A DNA stretch of 64,000 bases from Paracoccaceae bacterium (GCA_024742835.1 JANSXS010000001.1:1-64000), one strand, 5' to 3'. Positions 36,035-45,389 are shown, numbered from the stretch's first letter. Notes: generated by a model not told the origin, from the letters alone. Numbers and translations are program-made.

Positions 36035-36673
36035 TCAGCCCGGCTTGCGCGCCACGATAAAGCGGCGCGGTGGCGCGTCGGGATAATTGCCCGTCTCGAT
36101 GATCTCGAATCCTGCGTGTCGCACAGCGGCCTCCAGCGCGCTGACACGACGCAAGCGCATGGCCGGTGCCTTTCCCAGCCGTTGCAACAGGGGCAAACAC
36201 GCCCTCAACAGGTGATACAGTACGGGCCCGCCCCGGTCCGGTTTGCAGATCGTCTTTGACAGGATCAGCCCGCCGGGCCGCAGCGCGCCGTGAATATCGG
36301 CAAGCGTCGCGTCAAGATCATCCAGAAGATGCAAAAGGTTGAACGCCAGCACCGCATCGAAAGGGCCGCGTGCGATTGCCGCCTCGATCTCACCGGCATG
36401 AAAGGTGACATCCGCCGCCGCGGCGGCCTCGGGCTTGGCCTGCGCGAGGGCGATCATCGCACTGGCATGGTCCCATGCCTCGATCCGTGCGCCCGTATCC
36501 GCAAGCCGCAGCGCCGTGGTGCCCGTGCCACAGCCCAGCTCCAGCACATTGTCGCCCGGCGACAGATGCGCCCGTACCCGCGACAGCGTCGCCTCATAGG
36601 CCGCCGGGTTGCCGAAATTGCGCGCCGCATAGCCCGTGGCATGACGGTTCCAGAACGCCGCTGATCCGATCAT
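36035..36673 (-). CDS. Class I SAM-dependent methyltransferase
   Basis: 212 residues. Motif I is VLELGCGTGTTALRLADTG, the acidic end of beta-2 is IEAWDHASAMI, and motif IV is FDAVLAFNLLHLLDDL; GGLILSKTI follows. The substrate is not evident; ubiquinone/menaquinone-type small-molecule methylation is one possibility. It follows the acylphosphatase gene by 16 bases, suggesting cotranscription. Confidence 0.85.
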   Translation of the reverse strand: MIGSAAFWNRHATGYAARNFGNPAAYEATLSRVRAHLSPGDNVLELGCGTGTTALRLADTGARIEAWDHASAMIALAQAKPEAAAAADVTFHAGEIEAAIARGPFDAVLAFNLLHLLDDLDATLADIHGALRPGGLILSKTICKPDRGGPVLYHLLRACLPLLQRLGKAPAMRLRRVSALEAAVRHAGFEIIETGNYPDAPPRRFIVARKPG

Positions 36674-36689
36674 GGTCCTGCGCCTCGCG

Positions 36690-36971
36690 TCAGCGGCGGA
36701 TCTCGAACCCGGCCTGTTCGGGCGGCTCCGCGGGTTCGGGGGCCACGCGCGTCACGTCTGCGGCCTCGGGTCCGTTCTCCAGCGCGCGCAGCATGTCGGC
36801 CACCGCCGGTTCCGGGCCCGACAGCACGGCCCGGACAGAACCATCAGCCTGGTTGCGCACCCAGCCCCGCAGGCCCCGCGCCTTTGCCTCGGCCTGGGTC
36901 CAGGCACGAAAGCCCACGCCCTGTACCTTGCCGGTCACGTTCACGCCCGTGACGGTCGTCTGGTTCTGCAT
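36690..36971 (-). CDS. Acylphosphatase
   Basis: 93 residues from ATG 36971. The signature GKVQGVGFRAWTQAEA holds the catalytic Arg, and GWVRNQADGSVRAVLSG holds the catalytic Asn region. It hydrolyses acyl phosphates such as acetyl or carbamoyl phosphate. The C terminus is longer and more acidic than in the shortest family members. In-frame upstream codons (to 37061) lack conservation. Confidence 0.93.
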   Translation of the reverse strand: MQNQTTVTGVNVTGKVQGVGFRAWTQAEAKARGLRGWVRNQADGSVRAVLSGPEPAVADMLRALENGPEAADVTRVAPEPAEPPEQAGFEIRR

Positions 36972-37154
36972 GTTCCTCTCCTGTCGCTGGCAGGGACCAG
37001 AAGGACATGCGCGCCCTCTGTCCCGCTTTCCCTGGCCTGGTAGGGTGGGCAATCTGCCCACCCGCGTCCTATCCGCCGCGCGACAACCCTACCGCACCCG
37101 CGCCGCCGTTCAACCCACCTTGACCACCCCCCAAATCCCCTACATACCAAACGC

Positions 37155-38954
37155 ATGACACCGCTTTCGCACATCCGCAATTTCTCCATCGTGGCGCATA
37201 TCGACCACGGAAAATCCACGCTTGCCGACCGGCTGATCCAGATGACGGACACGGTCGCCGAACGGGACATGAAAGAGCAGTTGCTCGACTCGATGGATAT
37301 CGAGCGCGAGCGCGGCATCACCATCAAGGCCAATACCGTCCGCATCGACTACACCGCCCGGAACGGCGAGCAATACGTGCTCAACCTCATCGACACGCCG
37401 GGCCACGTGGATTTCGCCTACGAGGTCTCCCGCTCCATGCGCGCGGTCGAAGGCTCCCTGCTGGTCGTCGATTCCACCCAGGGCGTCGAGGCGCAGACGC
37501 TGGCGAATGTCTATCAGGCCATCGACGCCAATCACGAACTGATCCCCGTGCTCAACAAGATCGACCTGCCCGCCTCGGATCTCGACCGCGTTGCCGAACA
37601 GATCGAGGACGTGATCGGCATCGACGCGTCGGGCGCCATTGCCGTCTCCGCCAAGACCGGCCAGGGCATTGTCGAGACGCTGGAGGCTATCGTCACCCAC
37701 CTGCCTTCCCCGCAAGGCGACGAGGACGCGCCGCTCAAGGCCATGCTGGTGGACAGCAAATACGATCTTTACCTCGGCGTCGTCGTACTGGTGCGCATCA
37801 TGGACGGGCGCATGAAAAAGGGCGACCGCATCAAGATGATGCAGACCGGTGCCACCTATAACGTTGAACGTATCGGCGTGTTCCGACCCGCCATGACCGT
37901 CGTCGACAGCCTCGGCCCGGGCGAAATCGGCTTCATCACCGCGTCGATCAAGCAGGTTCGCGACACCCGCGTCGGCGACACCATCACGCATGAGAAAAAG
38001 CCCTGCGCCACGGCGCTTCCGGGGTTCAAACCCTCTGTCCCGGTTGTCTTCTGCGGCCTCTTCCCGGTGGACAGCGCGCAATTCGAAGACCTGCGCGACG
38101 CGATCGAGAAACTGGCCCTGAATGATGCCTCCTTCTCCTATGAAATGGAATCCTCCGCCGCGCTCGGTTTTGGCTTTCGCTGCGGGTTCCTCGGCCTGCT
38201 CCATCTCGAAGTCATCCGCGACCGGATCGAGCGCGAATACGATATCGACCTCATCACCACCGCCCCTTCGGTGATCTACCACATCTACATGCGCGACGGC
38301 AGCCAGATCGACCTGCACAACCCCGCCGACATGCCCGACATGACCCTTGTGGACCATGTCGAGGAACCGCGCATCAAGGCCACCATCCTTGTGCCTGACG
38401 AGTTTCTTGGCGACGTGCTCAAACTCTGTCAGGACCGGCGCGGCATCCAGATGGATCTGACCTATGCCGGCGCGCGGGCGATGGTGGTCTATGACCTGCC
38501 GCTCAACGAGGTGGTCTTCGATTTCTACGATAGGCTCAAATCGGTAACAAAAGGTTACGCGTCTTTCGATTATCAGCTCGAAGGCTACCGCACCGACAGC
38601 CTCGTCAAGATGCAGGTGCTTGTGAATGACGAGCCGGTGGATGCGCTGTCGATGATGGTCCACCGCGACCGGGCCGAGATGCGCGGCCGGGCGATGTGCG
38701 AAAAACTCAAGGATCTGATCCCCCGCCACATGTTCAAGATCCCGATCCAGGCGGCCATCGGCGGCAAGGTCATCGCGCGCGAAACGCTGTCCGCGATGCG
38801 CAAGGACGTGACCGCGAAATGCTACGGCGGCGACGCCACCCGCAAGAAAAAGCTGCTGGAAAAGCAGAAAGCGGGCAAGAAGAAGATGCGCCAGTTCGGC
38901 AAGGTGGATATCCCGCAAGAGGCCTTCATCAGCGCGCTGAAGATGGACAATTAA
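37155..38954 (+). CDS. lepA: Elongation factor 4 (ribosomal back-translocase)
   Basis: 599 residues, full length. G1 is [10 protein letters not shown], with [10 protein letters not shown] (switch I), [12 protein letters not shown] (G3) and LNKIDLP (G4). The LepA-specific C-terminal domain has [16 protein letters not shown] and [15 protein letters not shown]. No Shine-Dalgarno sequence precedes the ATG. TTGACC (37120-37125) and TACATA (37141-37146) resemble promoter boxes spaced 15 bases apart, with the -10 only 8 bases before the ATG. The TAA stop lies in the loop of a hairpin. Confidence 0.98.
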   Translation: MTPLSHIRNFSIVAHIDHGKSTLADRLIQMTDTVAERDMKEQLLDSMDIERERGITIKANTVRIDYTARNGEQYVLNLIDTPGHVDFAYEVSRSMRAVEGSLLVVDSTQGVEAQTLANVYQAIDANHELIPVLNKIDLPASDLDRVAEQIEDVIGIDASGAIAVSAKTGQGIVETLEAIVTHLPSPQGDEDAPLKAMLVDSKYDLYLGVVVLVRIMDGRMKKGDRIKMMQTGATYNVERIGVFRPAMTVVDSLGPGEIGFITASIKQVRDTRVGDTITHEKKPCATALPGFKPSVPVVFCGLFPVDSAQFEDLRDAIEKLALNDASFSYEMESSAALGFGFRCGFLGLLHLEVIRDRIEREYDIDLITTAPSVIYHIYMRDGSQIDLHNPADMPDMTLVDHVEEPRIKATILVPDEFLGDVLKLCQDRRGIQMDLTYAGARAMVVYDLPLNEVVFDFYDRLKSVTKGYASFDYQLEGYRTDSLVKMQVLVNDEPVDALSMMVHRDRAEMRGRAMCEKLKDLIPRHMFKIPIQAAIGGKVIARETLSAMRKDVTAKCYGGDATRKKKLLEKQKAGKKKMRQFGKVDIPQEAFISALKMDN

Positions 38955-39155
38955 GTCCATCTTTGGCGCGACTGCGGGCAAGCGATTGGCGCAGCCAATT
39001 GCGGTCGCACACCGTCGAAGACTGTAGCACCTTAAGCACAACGCCCAAAGCCGCGCGCTCGCCAGCCCGTCGCACCAAAGGTGCGCCGCCTATAGTCGGC
39101 ACGCCTTTGGCGTGACGGGCGGTCTGGCGAGCGCGCGGCTGCACGCAAAGCGTGC
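38940..39155. repeat. Multi-hairpin block after lepA
   Basis: Stems in order: AAGATGGAC (38940-38948)/GTCCATCTT (38955-38963), whose loop holds the lepA stop. GCGACTGC (38968-38975)/GCGGTCGC (39001-39008) encloses ATTGGC (38985-38990)/GCCAAT (38994-38999). AGCCGCGCGCTCGCCAG (39049-39065)/CTGGCGAGCGCGCGGCT (39124-39140), 17 bp exact, extended by CCCGTC (39066-39071)/GACGGG (39114-39119), encloses GCACC-AAA-GGTGC (39072-39084), a weaker GCCG/CGGC (39085-39100) and ACGCC-TTT-GGCGT (39101-39113). GCACGC-AAA-GCGTGC (39141-39155) follows. The first stem is probably the lepA terminator. The rest could form a cruciform; it fills most of the 315-base gap. Confidence 0.8.
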
Positions 39156-39269
39156 CTTGATTCCGCGTAGGCTTCATAATGTTGGCCAGTTATATTGCTG
39201 GCAACATGAAATAAAATAACTAAGATTGGCCGAATCACATAATTATTTTAAAGATATATAATATATTCC

Positions 39270-40097
39270 TCACTCGTTTTCCTCTGGGAGGTCAATGATT
39301 TCGTGGACATGTGTGATTGCATAAACTGACGGCTTTCCATTCACTGTTCTAACGTTTACGTCTACTGCAAATCCCTTTTTATAAATATTATCTTCCGAAT
39401 CCCTGATCTCGTGTTTAATTCTTCCTTCCGCTAGTTCTGATGCGTACATAATGGCGAGAGACTTGGAGGAAATCTCTTCAATAACAACCCTTTCGCCTGA
39501 TTTTTTACCAATATGTGCGGAGCCAGTGTCAGAACGCGTGAAAACCATAAGTACACGCTGGTGATCAGAATGATTGGGTTTTTCTAGTTCTCGGTAGGTG
39601 GCATCAATGGTTTTCTGAGCATCAATTGCTTGTGGTGTGTTAAAAACAAATGAAGCTCTAACTTTCCTTTTGTCGTCCTCAAAGGTCGCGACCTCAAGCG
39701 TTGAATTCGCGTTTGGATCAGTTGCAATTGCTTGCGTAGCGTTTGTCCATGTAGCTAATTCGCTCTTGGTTGGCTTCCACTCACCCAGTTCGCCGGATAT
39801 TAGTGAAGTGATTCGGCTGACCCAAGTGCGAATAAATTGCTCTGCAATTAGAACTTGATCCATTTGGGCGATGAATGGTGCAGCAACTGCAACATATGGA
39901 ATGAGGTCTGCCTCATATGACCCTTTTCTGATTTCCTTCACGTAAACTTTTGGCTCACCATCGGCTTCTGGATGATTTGCGCGAATTTCACGCTTGAATT
40001 CATGTGCCAAAGATGTGAACGCGCCGACGAACGCATCCAGCTCAATCGGTTGCGAGGTATTGATCCTCAAGGTTAATATGGCGTCCGCGCTCCTCAT
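39270..40097 (-). CDS. AT-rich orphan gene, function unknown
   Basis: 275 residues starting MRSADAILTLRINTSQPIEL. No family recognised with confidence. Visible features: an alpha-rich N-terminal part with VYVKEIRKGSYEADLIPY, a middle region without hydrophobic spans, and a beta-rich C terminus (KKGFAVDVNVRTVNGKPSVY, then ITHVHEIIDL). It appears soluble and acidic. Base composition is far more AT-rich than all neighbours and codon use differs, which suggests recent acquisition. There is no partner gene, and no clear ribosome binding site. It lies between a structured repeat block and an orphan antitoxin gene. Confidence 0.7.
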   Translation of the reverse strand: MRSADAILTLRINTSQPIELDAFVGAFTSLAHEFKREIRANHPEADGEPKVYVKEIRKGSYEADLIPYVAVAAPFIAQMDQVLIAEQFIRTWVSRITSLISGELGEWKPTKSELATWTNATQAIATDPNANSTLEVATFEDDKRKVRASFVFNTPQAIDAQKTIDATYRELEKPNHSDHQRVLMVFTRSDTGSAHIGKKSGERVVIEEISSKSLAIMYASELAEGRIKHEIRDSEDNIYKKGFAVDVNVRTVNGKPSVYAITHVHEIIDLPEENE

Positions 40098-40168
40098 AGT
40101 TGTAAGCTATGCCATGAATCTTAAGCAATCACACCCTTTTTGAAGCAAGTGTTTCAGGAAAATCTTTA

Positions 40169-40609
40169 TTACTCTAACCGACGCGAAAGCCTTCCAAACC
40201 GCCCCCACCACCGCTTCCGCTTCACCACCTTCCGAACCTCCTCCACCTCAACCCCTACCTCCCCGCCTTCCACCGGCTCCATCCCCGCGTATTCCAGGAT
40301 CGCGCGTTCTGCCTTGCGGTCCATCTGCACCTTCCGGATCTTCTCTGCCGCTGCGTGGGGCGTGGTCATGCGGCTTTTGCTGAGCCCTTTCAGCACCCAT
40401 TCCACCGGCGTCCGGTTGGCGAGGATGTCGGCGATTTCCTGTTCCGACCAGATCCGGTTCAGCTCCTCCATCGACACCACCGCCGCCACCGGCTTGCCGT
40501 GGCGCGTCAGGATGAAGGACGATCTGGGATCCTGCACTTTCAGCACGATCTCTGACAGCCGGGCCCGGGCGGACGAGACGGGCAGGGTGTAGGTGGGTCC
40601 GGATTTCAT
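40169..40609 (-). CDS. Phd/YefM-type antitoxin-like protein, no toxin nearby
   Basis: 146 residues. The N-terminal Phd fold is visible in LPVSSARARLSEIVLKVQ and FILTRHGKPVAAVVSMEEL. Unlike normal 75-90-residue antitoxins, it has a long basic extension (residues about 85-146: KSRMTTPHAAAEKIRKVQMD, later KRKRWWGRFGRLSRR). No Doc, YoeB or PIN-type toxin gene is adjacent. It may be a stand-alone DNA-binding regulator or the remnant of a toxin-antitoxin pair. Confidence 0.78.
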   Translation of the reverse strand: MKSGPTYTLPVSSARARLSEIVLKVQDPRSSFILTRHGKPVAAVVSMEELNRIWSEQEIADILANRTPVEWVLKGLSKSRMTTPHAAAEKIRKVQMDRKAERAILEYAGMEPVEGGEVGVEVEEVRKVVKRKRWWGRFGRLSRRLE

Positions 40610-40747
40610 CGGGCAGGCTCCTGTGACATGTACAAATTGGATTCCAGTCCCGGAAAACCTGCCTCATTTTGTACAAAACCCCGCCTAACGCACCGTTCGG
40701 AACGCCGCCCCAGTGTCGCGCGTTAATGGGTAGAAAGGAGACCGCAA

Positions 40748-40999
40748 ATGGACCGTCTAAGTCTGATCCTCACCCTCGCCACCGGCCCCGTGACCACAGG
40801 TGTTTTCGTCATCGCGGTCATGAGCCTTGGCTTTTATTCTTGGCCCGCCATCGGCGGCGCCGCGGCGTTGGGCTTTCTAACTGCTTGGCCTGTCGCATAT
40901 TTTATCTCTCGCATGATCAAGCGGGATGACCCGGAATTCGACCACACCCGCGACCACGAGCAGGGCCCTGTCCCGGACCCCGCCGCGCCAGAGGTCTGA
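40748..40999 (+). CDS. Small two-span membrane protein
   Basis: 83 residues, starting MDRLSLILTLATGPVTTGVF after a GAAAGGAG ribosome binding site. Two hydrophobic spans (about residues 8-28 and 34-55) and a hydrophilic Asp/Pro-rich tail ending DPAAPEV. No known domain. It shares topology with the 60-residue protein that follows, so the two may be related. Confidence 0.72.
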   Translation: MDRLSLILTLATGPVTTGVFVIAVMSLGFYSWPAIGGAAALGFLTAWPVAYFISRMIKRDDPEFDHTRDHEQGPVPDPAAPEV

Positions 41000-41083
41000 T
41001 TGCTGCCGATCTGACCCAAATCAAGGCGGTTCCGCCGTGCAAAGGGTAGTGTCAGGCCAACCTGTGCAACCGGAGTAACCGCT

Positions 41084-41266
41084 ATGTGGTTGATTTTCAT
41101 ACTACATCTCTTCATCGGATCCACCCTGGCCGGCAGTGCCGTTATCGCGGCGCTGGTGGTCGGGTTTGATGACATGACTGGAATCCTGATCGCCGCCGCC
41201 ATCGGTTTCGTGGCGGCCGTCCCCGTGAGCTGGCTCGTCGCGCGGAAAATCAAAGAATTATCCTGA
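41084..41266 (+). CDS. Small two-span membrane protein
   Basis: 60 residues: MWLIFILHLFIGSTLAGSAV, a short polar turn (GFDDMTG), a second span and the basic end ARKIKELS. A CCGGAG-like ribosome binding site precedes it. No domain recognised. It ends 2 bases before the stop of the convergent hydrolase gene. Confidence 0.68.
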   Translation: MWLIFILHLFIGSTLAGSAVIAALVVGFDDMTGILIAAAIGFVAAVPVSWLVARKIKELS

Positions 41267-41268
41267 TA

Positions 41269-42042
41269 TTACAGCGGTCTGGCATGATCCAGCCAAGCCC
41301 GCACAGCCGCTTCGAACTCACGCGGTTTTTCCGCATGTAGCCAATGTCCCGCGCCGGGGATCCTGGCGAATTGCGCCTTGGGGAAAAGCGCCTTGATGCG
41401 GGGGCGATGTTCACGGGTGACATAATCCGAATTCGCCCCCGACAGGAATAGCGCCGGGCCATGGAAAACCCCGCTAACGTCTGGAAAATCCAAGATTTTC
41501 GGCATCTCGCCTTCCAGCGTGTCAAGGTTCAGCCGCCAGCGTTTTTGCCCAATATCCAGCGACTGGGTGAAAAAGGACAACAGCGCCTTGTCCGCCACAT
41601 GCGCGGCCAACTGCGCCTCGGCGTCCGCGCGTTTCTCGACCTGGGTCAAATCGACTGCGCGCATCGCCCTGATATACTGTATCTGGCTATGCTCATAGCC
41701 CACAGGCGCAATATCTGCCACGATCAGGCGGCTCACCAACTCTGGCCGTGTCAGGGCGAGCACCATCGCGGCCTTGCCCCCCATCGAATGTCCAAGCACA
41801 TCGGCGGCCCCTGTCGTGCCCGCTTCGATCACCCCGGCCAGATCCTGCGCCATCTCGGGATAGGATTGCGTTTTAAACCAAGGGCTTAGCCCGTGGTTGC
41901 GCATATCCACCGCGGTCACCGGCCCGCGATCCGACAGGCGTTTGGCGATCACGCCCCAATTCCGTCCAGAGCCGTAAAGACCGTGAGCTATCAATAGCTT
42001 GGTGGCTGCGCCGTCAGAATGGTATTGGATTGTGTTCAGCAT
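41269..42042 (-). CDS. Alpha/beta hydrolase (YbfF-like esterase)
   Basis: 257 residues. Oxyanion region LIAHGLYGSGRNWG, nucleophile elbow LGHSMGGKAAMVLAL (Ser near residue 86), catalytic His in GAGHWLHAEKPREF. The layout fits short-chain acyl esterases of the YbfF family. Substrate unknown. Confidence 0.9.
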   Translation of the reverse strand: MLNTIQYHSDGAATKLLIAHGLYGSGRNWGVIAKRLSDRGPVTAVDMRNHGLSPWFKTQSYPEMAQDLAGVIEAGTTGAADVLGHSMGGKAAMVLALTRPELVSRLIVADIAPVGYEHSQIQYIRAMRAVDLTQVEKRADAEAQLAAHVADKALLSFFTQSLDIGQKRWRLNLDTLEGEMPKILDFPDVSGVFHGPALFLSGANSDYVTREHRPRIKALFPKAQFARIPGAGHWLHAEKPREFEAAVRAWLDHARPL

Positions 42043-42129
42043 GGGCCAGACATATCGCGCTGCTCACACACTGGCCAGAGGGCATTGTATCCGGCGCTGA
42101 TCCATCTTAATCTGCCATGCCGAAAGGAT

Positions 42130-42510
42130 ATGCAAGTGGTTGTTATAAAACAATTTTATCAGCGCGCGTCAAAGCTGGAAGCGATGCTGCATACCAAGCT
42201 GGGCCTGCGCGGCAAAAGTCTGTCGGTGCGTCTGCGCAGGGCAGGGCGGCTTTTGCCCCGGCGCTTGCGGACAGAGGCGGCCCTTCTGACACAAGCCGAG
42301 GTGAAACTGGGGCATCCACGCTTGGCGCGTCAGGTAGATTTTGTGCGGGTTAACAATGCCTTCCAAGCGATCGAGGCGTATCTGGTAAGGGTGGACCCCA
42401 AGGATCGCCGCAAGGGCAAGATCCTTGGCTGGCTTGGCGGCATCGTCTTCAACTTGCTGCTTCTGGTGGCGATACTGTTGTTGGTCTTGCGTTGGCAGGG
42501 GCTGGTCTGA
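42130..42510 (+). CDS. Hypothetical protein with C-terminal membrane anchor
   Basis: 126 residues from ATG 42130, preceded by GAAAGGAT. A basic, helical N-terminal part (KLEAMLHTKLGLRGKSLSVR and RAGRLLPRRLR), then KVDPKDRR-like VDPKDRRKGKILG and one C-terminal span (GGIVFNLLLLVAILLLVLRW), giving a tail-anchored layout. No family recognised. It ends in a shared bidirectional terminator. Confidence 0.75.
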   Translation: MQVVVIKQFYQRASKLEAMLHTKLGLRGKSLSVRLRRAGRLLPRRLRTEAALLTQAEVKLGHPRLARQVDFVRVNNAFQAIEAYLVRVDPKDRRKGKILGWLGGIVFNLLLLVAILLLVLRWQGLV

Positions 42511-42522
42511 CGCTTGGGCAAT

Positions 42523-42558
42523 AAAAAACCCGCGTGAAAGGGTCGCGCGGGTTTTTTT
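42523..42558. terminator. Bidirectional intrinsic terminator
   Basis: AAAAAACCCGCG (42523-42534) pairs with CGCGGGTTTTTT (42546-42557) around an 11-base loop. The A-run and T-run serve both the plus-strand gene ending at 42510 and glyA ending at 42573 on the minus strand. Confidence 0.93.
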
Positions 42559-42572
42559 GATATATCAGTGGC

Positions 42573-43880
42573 TTACAGGTTCGGATACATTGGGTACTGG
42601 GCGCAAAGCGCCTCGACCTCGGCCTTAACCTTGGCCTCGACGGCCGCGTTGCCCTCTTCACCATTAGCGGCCAGACCATCGACAACCTCGTTGATCCAGT
42701 CACCGATCTGACGGAACTCTGCCTCGCCAAACCCGCGCGTCGTACCTGCGGGGGTGCCAAGACGGATACCGCTGGTCACGGTCGGCTTTTCATCGTCGAA
42801 CGGCACGCCGTTCTTGTTGCAGGTGATATGCGCGCGGCCAAGGGCTTTTTCGGTCGCGTTGCCCTTCACGCCCTTGGGGCGCAGGTCCACCAGCATCACA
42901 TGCGTGTCGGTACCATGCGTCACGGTATCAAGCCCGCCTTTGTGCAGCTGGTCGGCAAGCGCCTGCGCGTTGCGGATCACCTGCTGCTGGTAGGTCTTGA
43001 ACTCGGGGCGCAGCGCCTCGCCGAATGCCACGGCCTTGGCGGCGATGACATGCATCAGCGGGCCGCCCTGAATGCCGGGGAAGATGGCCGAGTTGAATTT
43101 CTTGGCCAGTGCCTCGTCATTGGTCATGATCATGCCGCCACGCGGGCCACGCAAGGTCTTGTGTGTGGTGGTGGTGGCAACGTGTACCTGTGGGAACGGG
43201 ATGGGGTATTCACCCGCCGCGATCAATCCCGCAAAATGCGCCACATCGGCCAGAAGCCATGCGCCCACGCTGTCCGCGATCTCGCGGAAGCGGGCAAAGT
43301 CGATCTGGCGCGGAATGGCGGAGCCACCTGCGATGATCATCTGGGGTTTATGTTCTGCGGCCAGTTCGGCGATCTGGTCATAGTCGATTTCCAGTGTGTC
43401 GCGCTTCACGCCGTATTGCACCGGGTTGAACCACTTGCCAGACTGGTTCGGCTTGGCACCGTGGGTAAGATGGCCGCCGGCATCAAGGCTCATGCCGAGA
43501 ATGGTGTCGCCAGGCTTCAGCAATGCGGTGAAAACGCCCTGGTTTGCCTGGCTGCCGGAGTTCGGCTGAACATTGGCAAAGCCACAGTTGAACAGCTTGC
43601 AGGCGCGCTCGATCGCCAGTTCCTCGGCGATGTCCACGAACTGGCAGCCACCATAGTAGCGGCGGCCCGGATAACCCTCGGCGTATTTGTTGGTCATCAC
43701 GCTGCCCTGCGCTTCCATCACAGCGGCAGATACGATGTTTTCCGAGGCGATCAGCTCGATCTCTTCGCGCTGACGACCCAGCTCCTGTCCAATGGCCTTG
43801 GCAAGATCAGGGTCGCGGGTTGCGAGTGATTCTGTGAAAAAACCTTCTGAAACAAAGGTCTGGTTTCCGTCATGTGCCAT
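42573..43880 (-). CDS. glyA: Serine hydroxymethyltransferase
   Basis: 435 residues from ATG 43880, preceded by GGAGAG. The PLP lysine is in [15 protein letters not shown]; other signatures are [34 protein letters not shown] and [15 protein letters not shown]. It interconverts serine and glycine with methylene-THF, feeding the folate pool also served by fhs and folD. It is divergent from nadK. Confidence 0.98.
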   Translation of the reverse strand: MAHDGNQTFVSEGFFTESLATRDPDLAKAIGQELGRQREEIELIASENIVSAAVMEAQGSVMTNKYAEGYPGRRYYGGCQFVDIAEELAIERACKLFNCGFANVQPNSGSQANQGVFTALLKPGDTILGMSLDAGGHLTHGAKPNQSGKWFNPVQYGVKRDTLEIDYDQIAELAAEHKPQMIIAGGSAIPRQIDFARFREIADSVGAWLLADVAHFAGLIAAGEYPIPFPQVHVATTTTHKTLRGPRGGMIMTNDEALAKKFNSAIFPGIQGGPLMHVIAAKAVAFGEALRPEFKTYQQQVIRNAQALADQLHKGGLDTVTHGTDTHVMLVDLRPKGVKGNATEKALGRAHITCNKNGVPFDDEKPTVTSGIRLGTPAGTTRGFGEAEFRQIGDWINEVVDGLAANGEEGNAAVEAKVKAEVEALCAQYPMYPNL

Positions 43881-44044
43881 GCATTTCTCTCCGTCCACGG
43901 GGTGTTCCAAGATTTCCTATCGGAAACTTAGCGTATTTTAAAGGTTGTAAAGCGACAAAAGCCGCTTTGTCTTCGGCATTGCTGGTCAGCGTCGTTAAAG
44001 TGTGCTTCGATCCCGGTCCAGTCATGCTTTTGGATGTGTGCCCG

Positions 44045-44812
44045 ATGAAAGCCAAGAAACGGATCGCCTTTGTCGCCAGTGACGTGCCCATGGCGCAAAC
44101 CGCACGTGGTGCGCTGATCTCTCGTTTTGGAAATGTACCAGAGTCAGAGGCCGATGTCATCGTGGCGCTCGGTGGCGATGGGTTCATGCTTCAGACCCTG
44201 CATGACAAGCACGATCTAAGCGTGCCCGTCTACGGGATGAATCGCGGGACCGTCGGCTTTTTGATGAATGAATACAGCGAATCCGACCTGCTTGACCGGC
44301 TCGATGAGGCACAGGAAGAGGTGATCAACCCGCTGGCCATGACCGCGAAATGCCAGGATGGCAGCACCCATGAGGCGCTTGCGATCAACGAGGTTTCACT
44401 GTTGCGCGCCGGGCCGCAGGCCGCCAAGCTGCGCATCACCATCGACGGGCGCTTGCGGCTGGACGAGCTTGTTTGCGACGGCGCGCTTGTGGCGACGCCC
44501 GCGGGCAGCACGGCCTATAACTATTCCGCCCACGGGCCGATCCTGCCCATCGGGTCGGATGTGCTGGCGCTCACGGCGGTTGCGGCGTTTCGTCCCAGAC
44601 GCTGGCGCGGGGCGCTGCTGCCCAAGACCGCGCATGTCCGGTTTGATGTGCTCAACCCCGAAAAGCGGCCCGTGATGGCCGATGCCGACAGCAACTGGAT
44701 CGAGAATGTGACCGTGGTCGAGGTCCGGTCAGAGCCGAGGATCGAGCATCGCATCCTGTTCGATCCCGGTCACGGGCTGGAAGAGCGGCTATTGCGGGAA
44801 CAGTTTTCCTGA
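44045..44812 (+). CDS. nadK: NAD kinase
   Basis: 255 residues from ATG 44045 (MKAKKRIAFVAS); ATG 44024 is an alternative. The catalytic GGDG is in VALGGDGFMLQTL; NRGTVGFLMNEY and VATPAGSTAYNYSAHGPIL are the other conserved stretches. It makes NADP from NAD with ATP. It is shorter than enterobacterial NadK but typical for alphaproteobacteria. Confidence 0.95.
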   Translation: MKAKKRIAFVASDVPMAQTARGALISRFGNVPESEADVIVALGGDGFMLQTLHDKHDLSVPVYGMNRGTVGFLMNEYSESDLLDRLDEAQEEVINPLAMTAKCQDGSTHEALAINEVSLLRAGPQAAKLRITIDGRLRLDELVCDGALVATPAGSTAYNYSAHGPILPIGSDVLALTAVAAFRPRRWRGALLPKTAHVRFDVLNPEKRPVMADADSNWIENVTVVEVRSEPRIEHRILFDPGHGLEERLLREQFS

Positions 44813-44816
44813 TCCG

Positions 44817-45389
44817 TCAGACGGCTTCGATCTGCGCCAGCGACACATCCGCCTGATGGTCGCGCCCATAGGCGACTAGCGCCACGCTTTCCACGCGGTC
44901 GGGCTTTGGCGTTGCGGGCAACAGCCGTCCCGACGCCTTGAACGCGGAAAACGGGAGGGTGATGTCGCGCCATGCCGGACCGGCCTGAAATTCGGCCTGA
45001 TAATATTGCCAGGGCAGGACGGTGCCGCGCGTGCGCAGGTGCAGGAAATAGCTTTGCCCGTCGCCACGAACGGTGATCCGGACCCCCGTTGCGGCGGATG
45101 GCAAGGGCGTGTCCAGATCCCGGCGGGCCTGAATGAAACCGCCCCGGTTTTCCGTACTGACGCTGCCGGTCAGGTGCAGGAAACGCCTGCCATTTTCGGT
45201 GGTTACACGCCCTTCGCCCGTCGAGACGCCACCCATCACCTGATCGGTGAAAAAGCGCCACGGGCCTGTCTTGTCCGAGAAGTCGTCGATAAGCGTTGTG
45301 TCTGCCATGGCCCCTCGCGGCACAAACAGCGCCGCCGCGAGCGATGTCAGAACGGCACGGCGGTGCCAATGTGGTTTACTTGGGGCCAT
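44817..45389 (-). CDS. CIA30-family protein, probably exported
   Basis: 190 residues from ATG 45389, which overlaps the prpE end by 14 bases. A basic Tat-like or Sec signal (HRRAVLTSLAAALFVPRGAMA) is followed by the CIA30 beta-sandwich: LIDDFSDKTGPWRFFTDQVM, GGVSTGEGRV and LPFSAFKASGR. The family is named after a mitochondrial complex I assembly factor; bacterial members are little studied. Overlap suggests cotranscription with prpE, though the functional link is unclear. Confidence 0.85.
   Translation of the reverse strand: MAPSKPHWHRRAVLTSLAAALFVPRGAMADTTLIDDFSDKTGPWRFFTDQVMGGVSTGEGRVTTENGRRFLHLTGSVSTENRGGFIQARRDLDTPLPSAATGVRITVRGDGQSYFLHLRTRGTVLPWQYYQAEFQAGPAWRDITLPFSAFKASGRLLPATPKPDRVESVALVAYGRDHQADVSLAQIEAV

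Noticed and set aside
37140-39041. 633-codon minus-strand frame over lepA
   Set aside because: Antisense shadow of lepA with no homologous motifs.
39049-39140. tRNA-like cloverleaf
   Set aside because: The outline has a closing stem and inner hairpins, but there is no T-loop consensus, anticodon arm of proper size or CCA-compatible acceptor; it is better described as a structured repeat. Integron attC-like core sites were also looked for and not found.
44396-44635. Minus-strand frames inside nadK
   Set aside because: Antisense shadows of a well-conserved gene.
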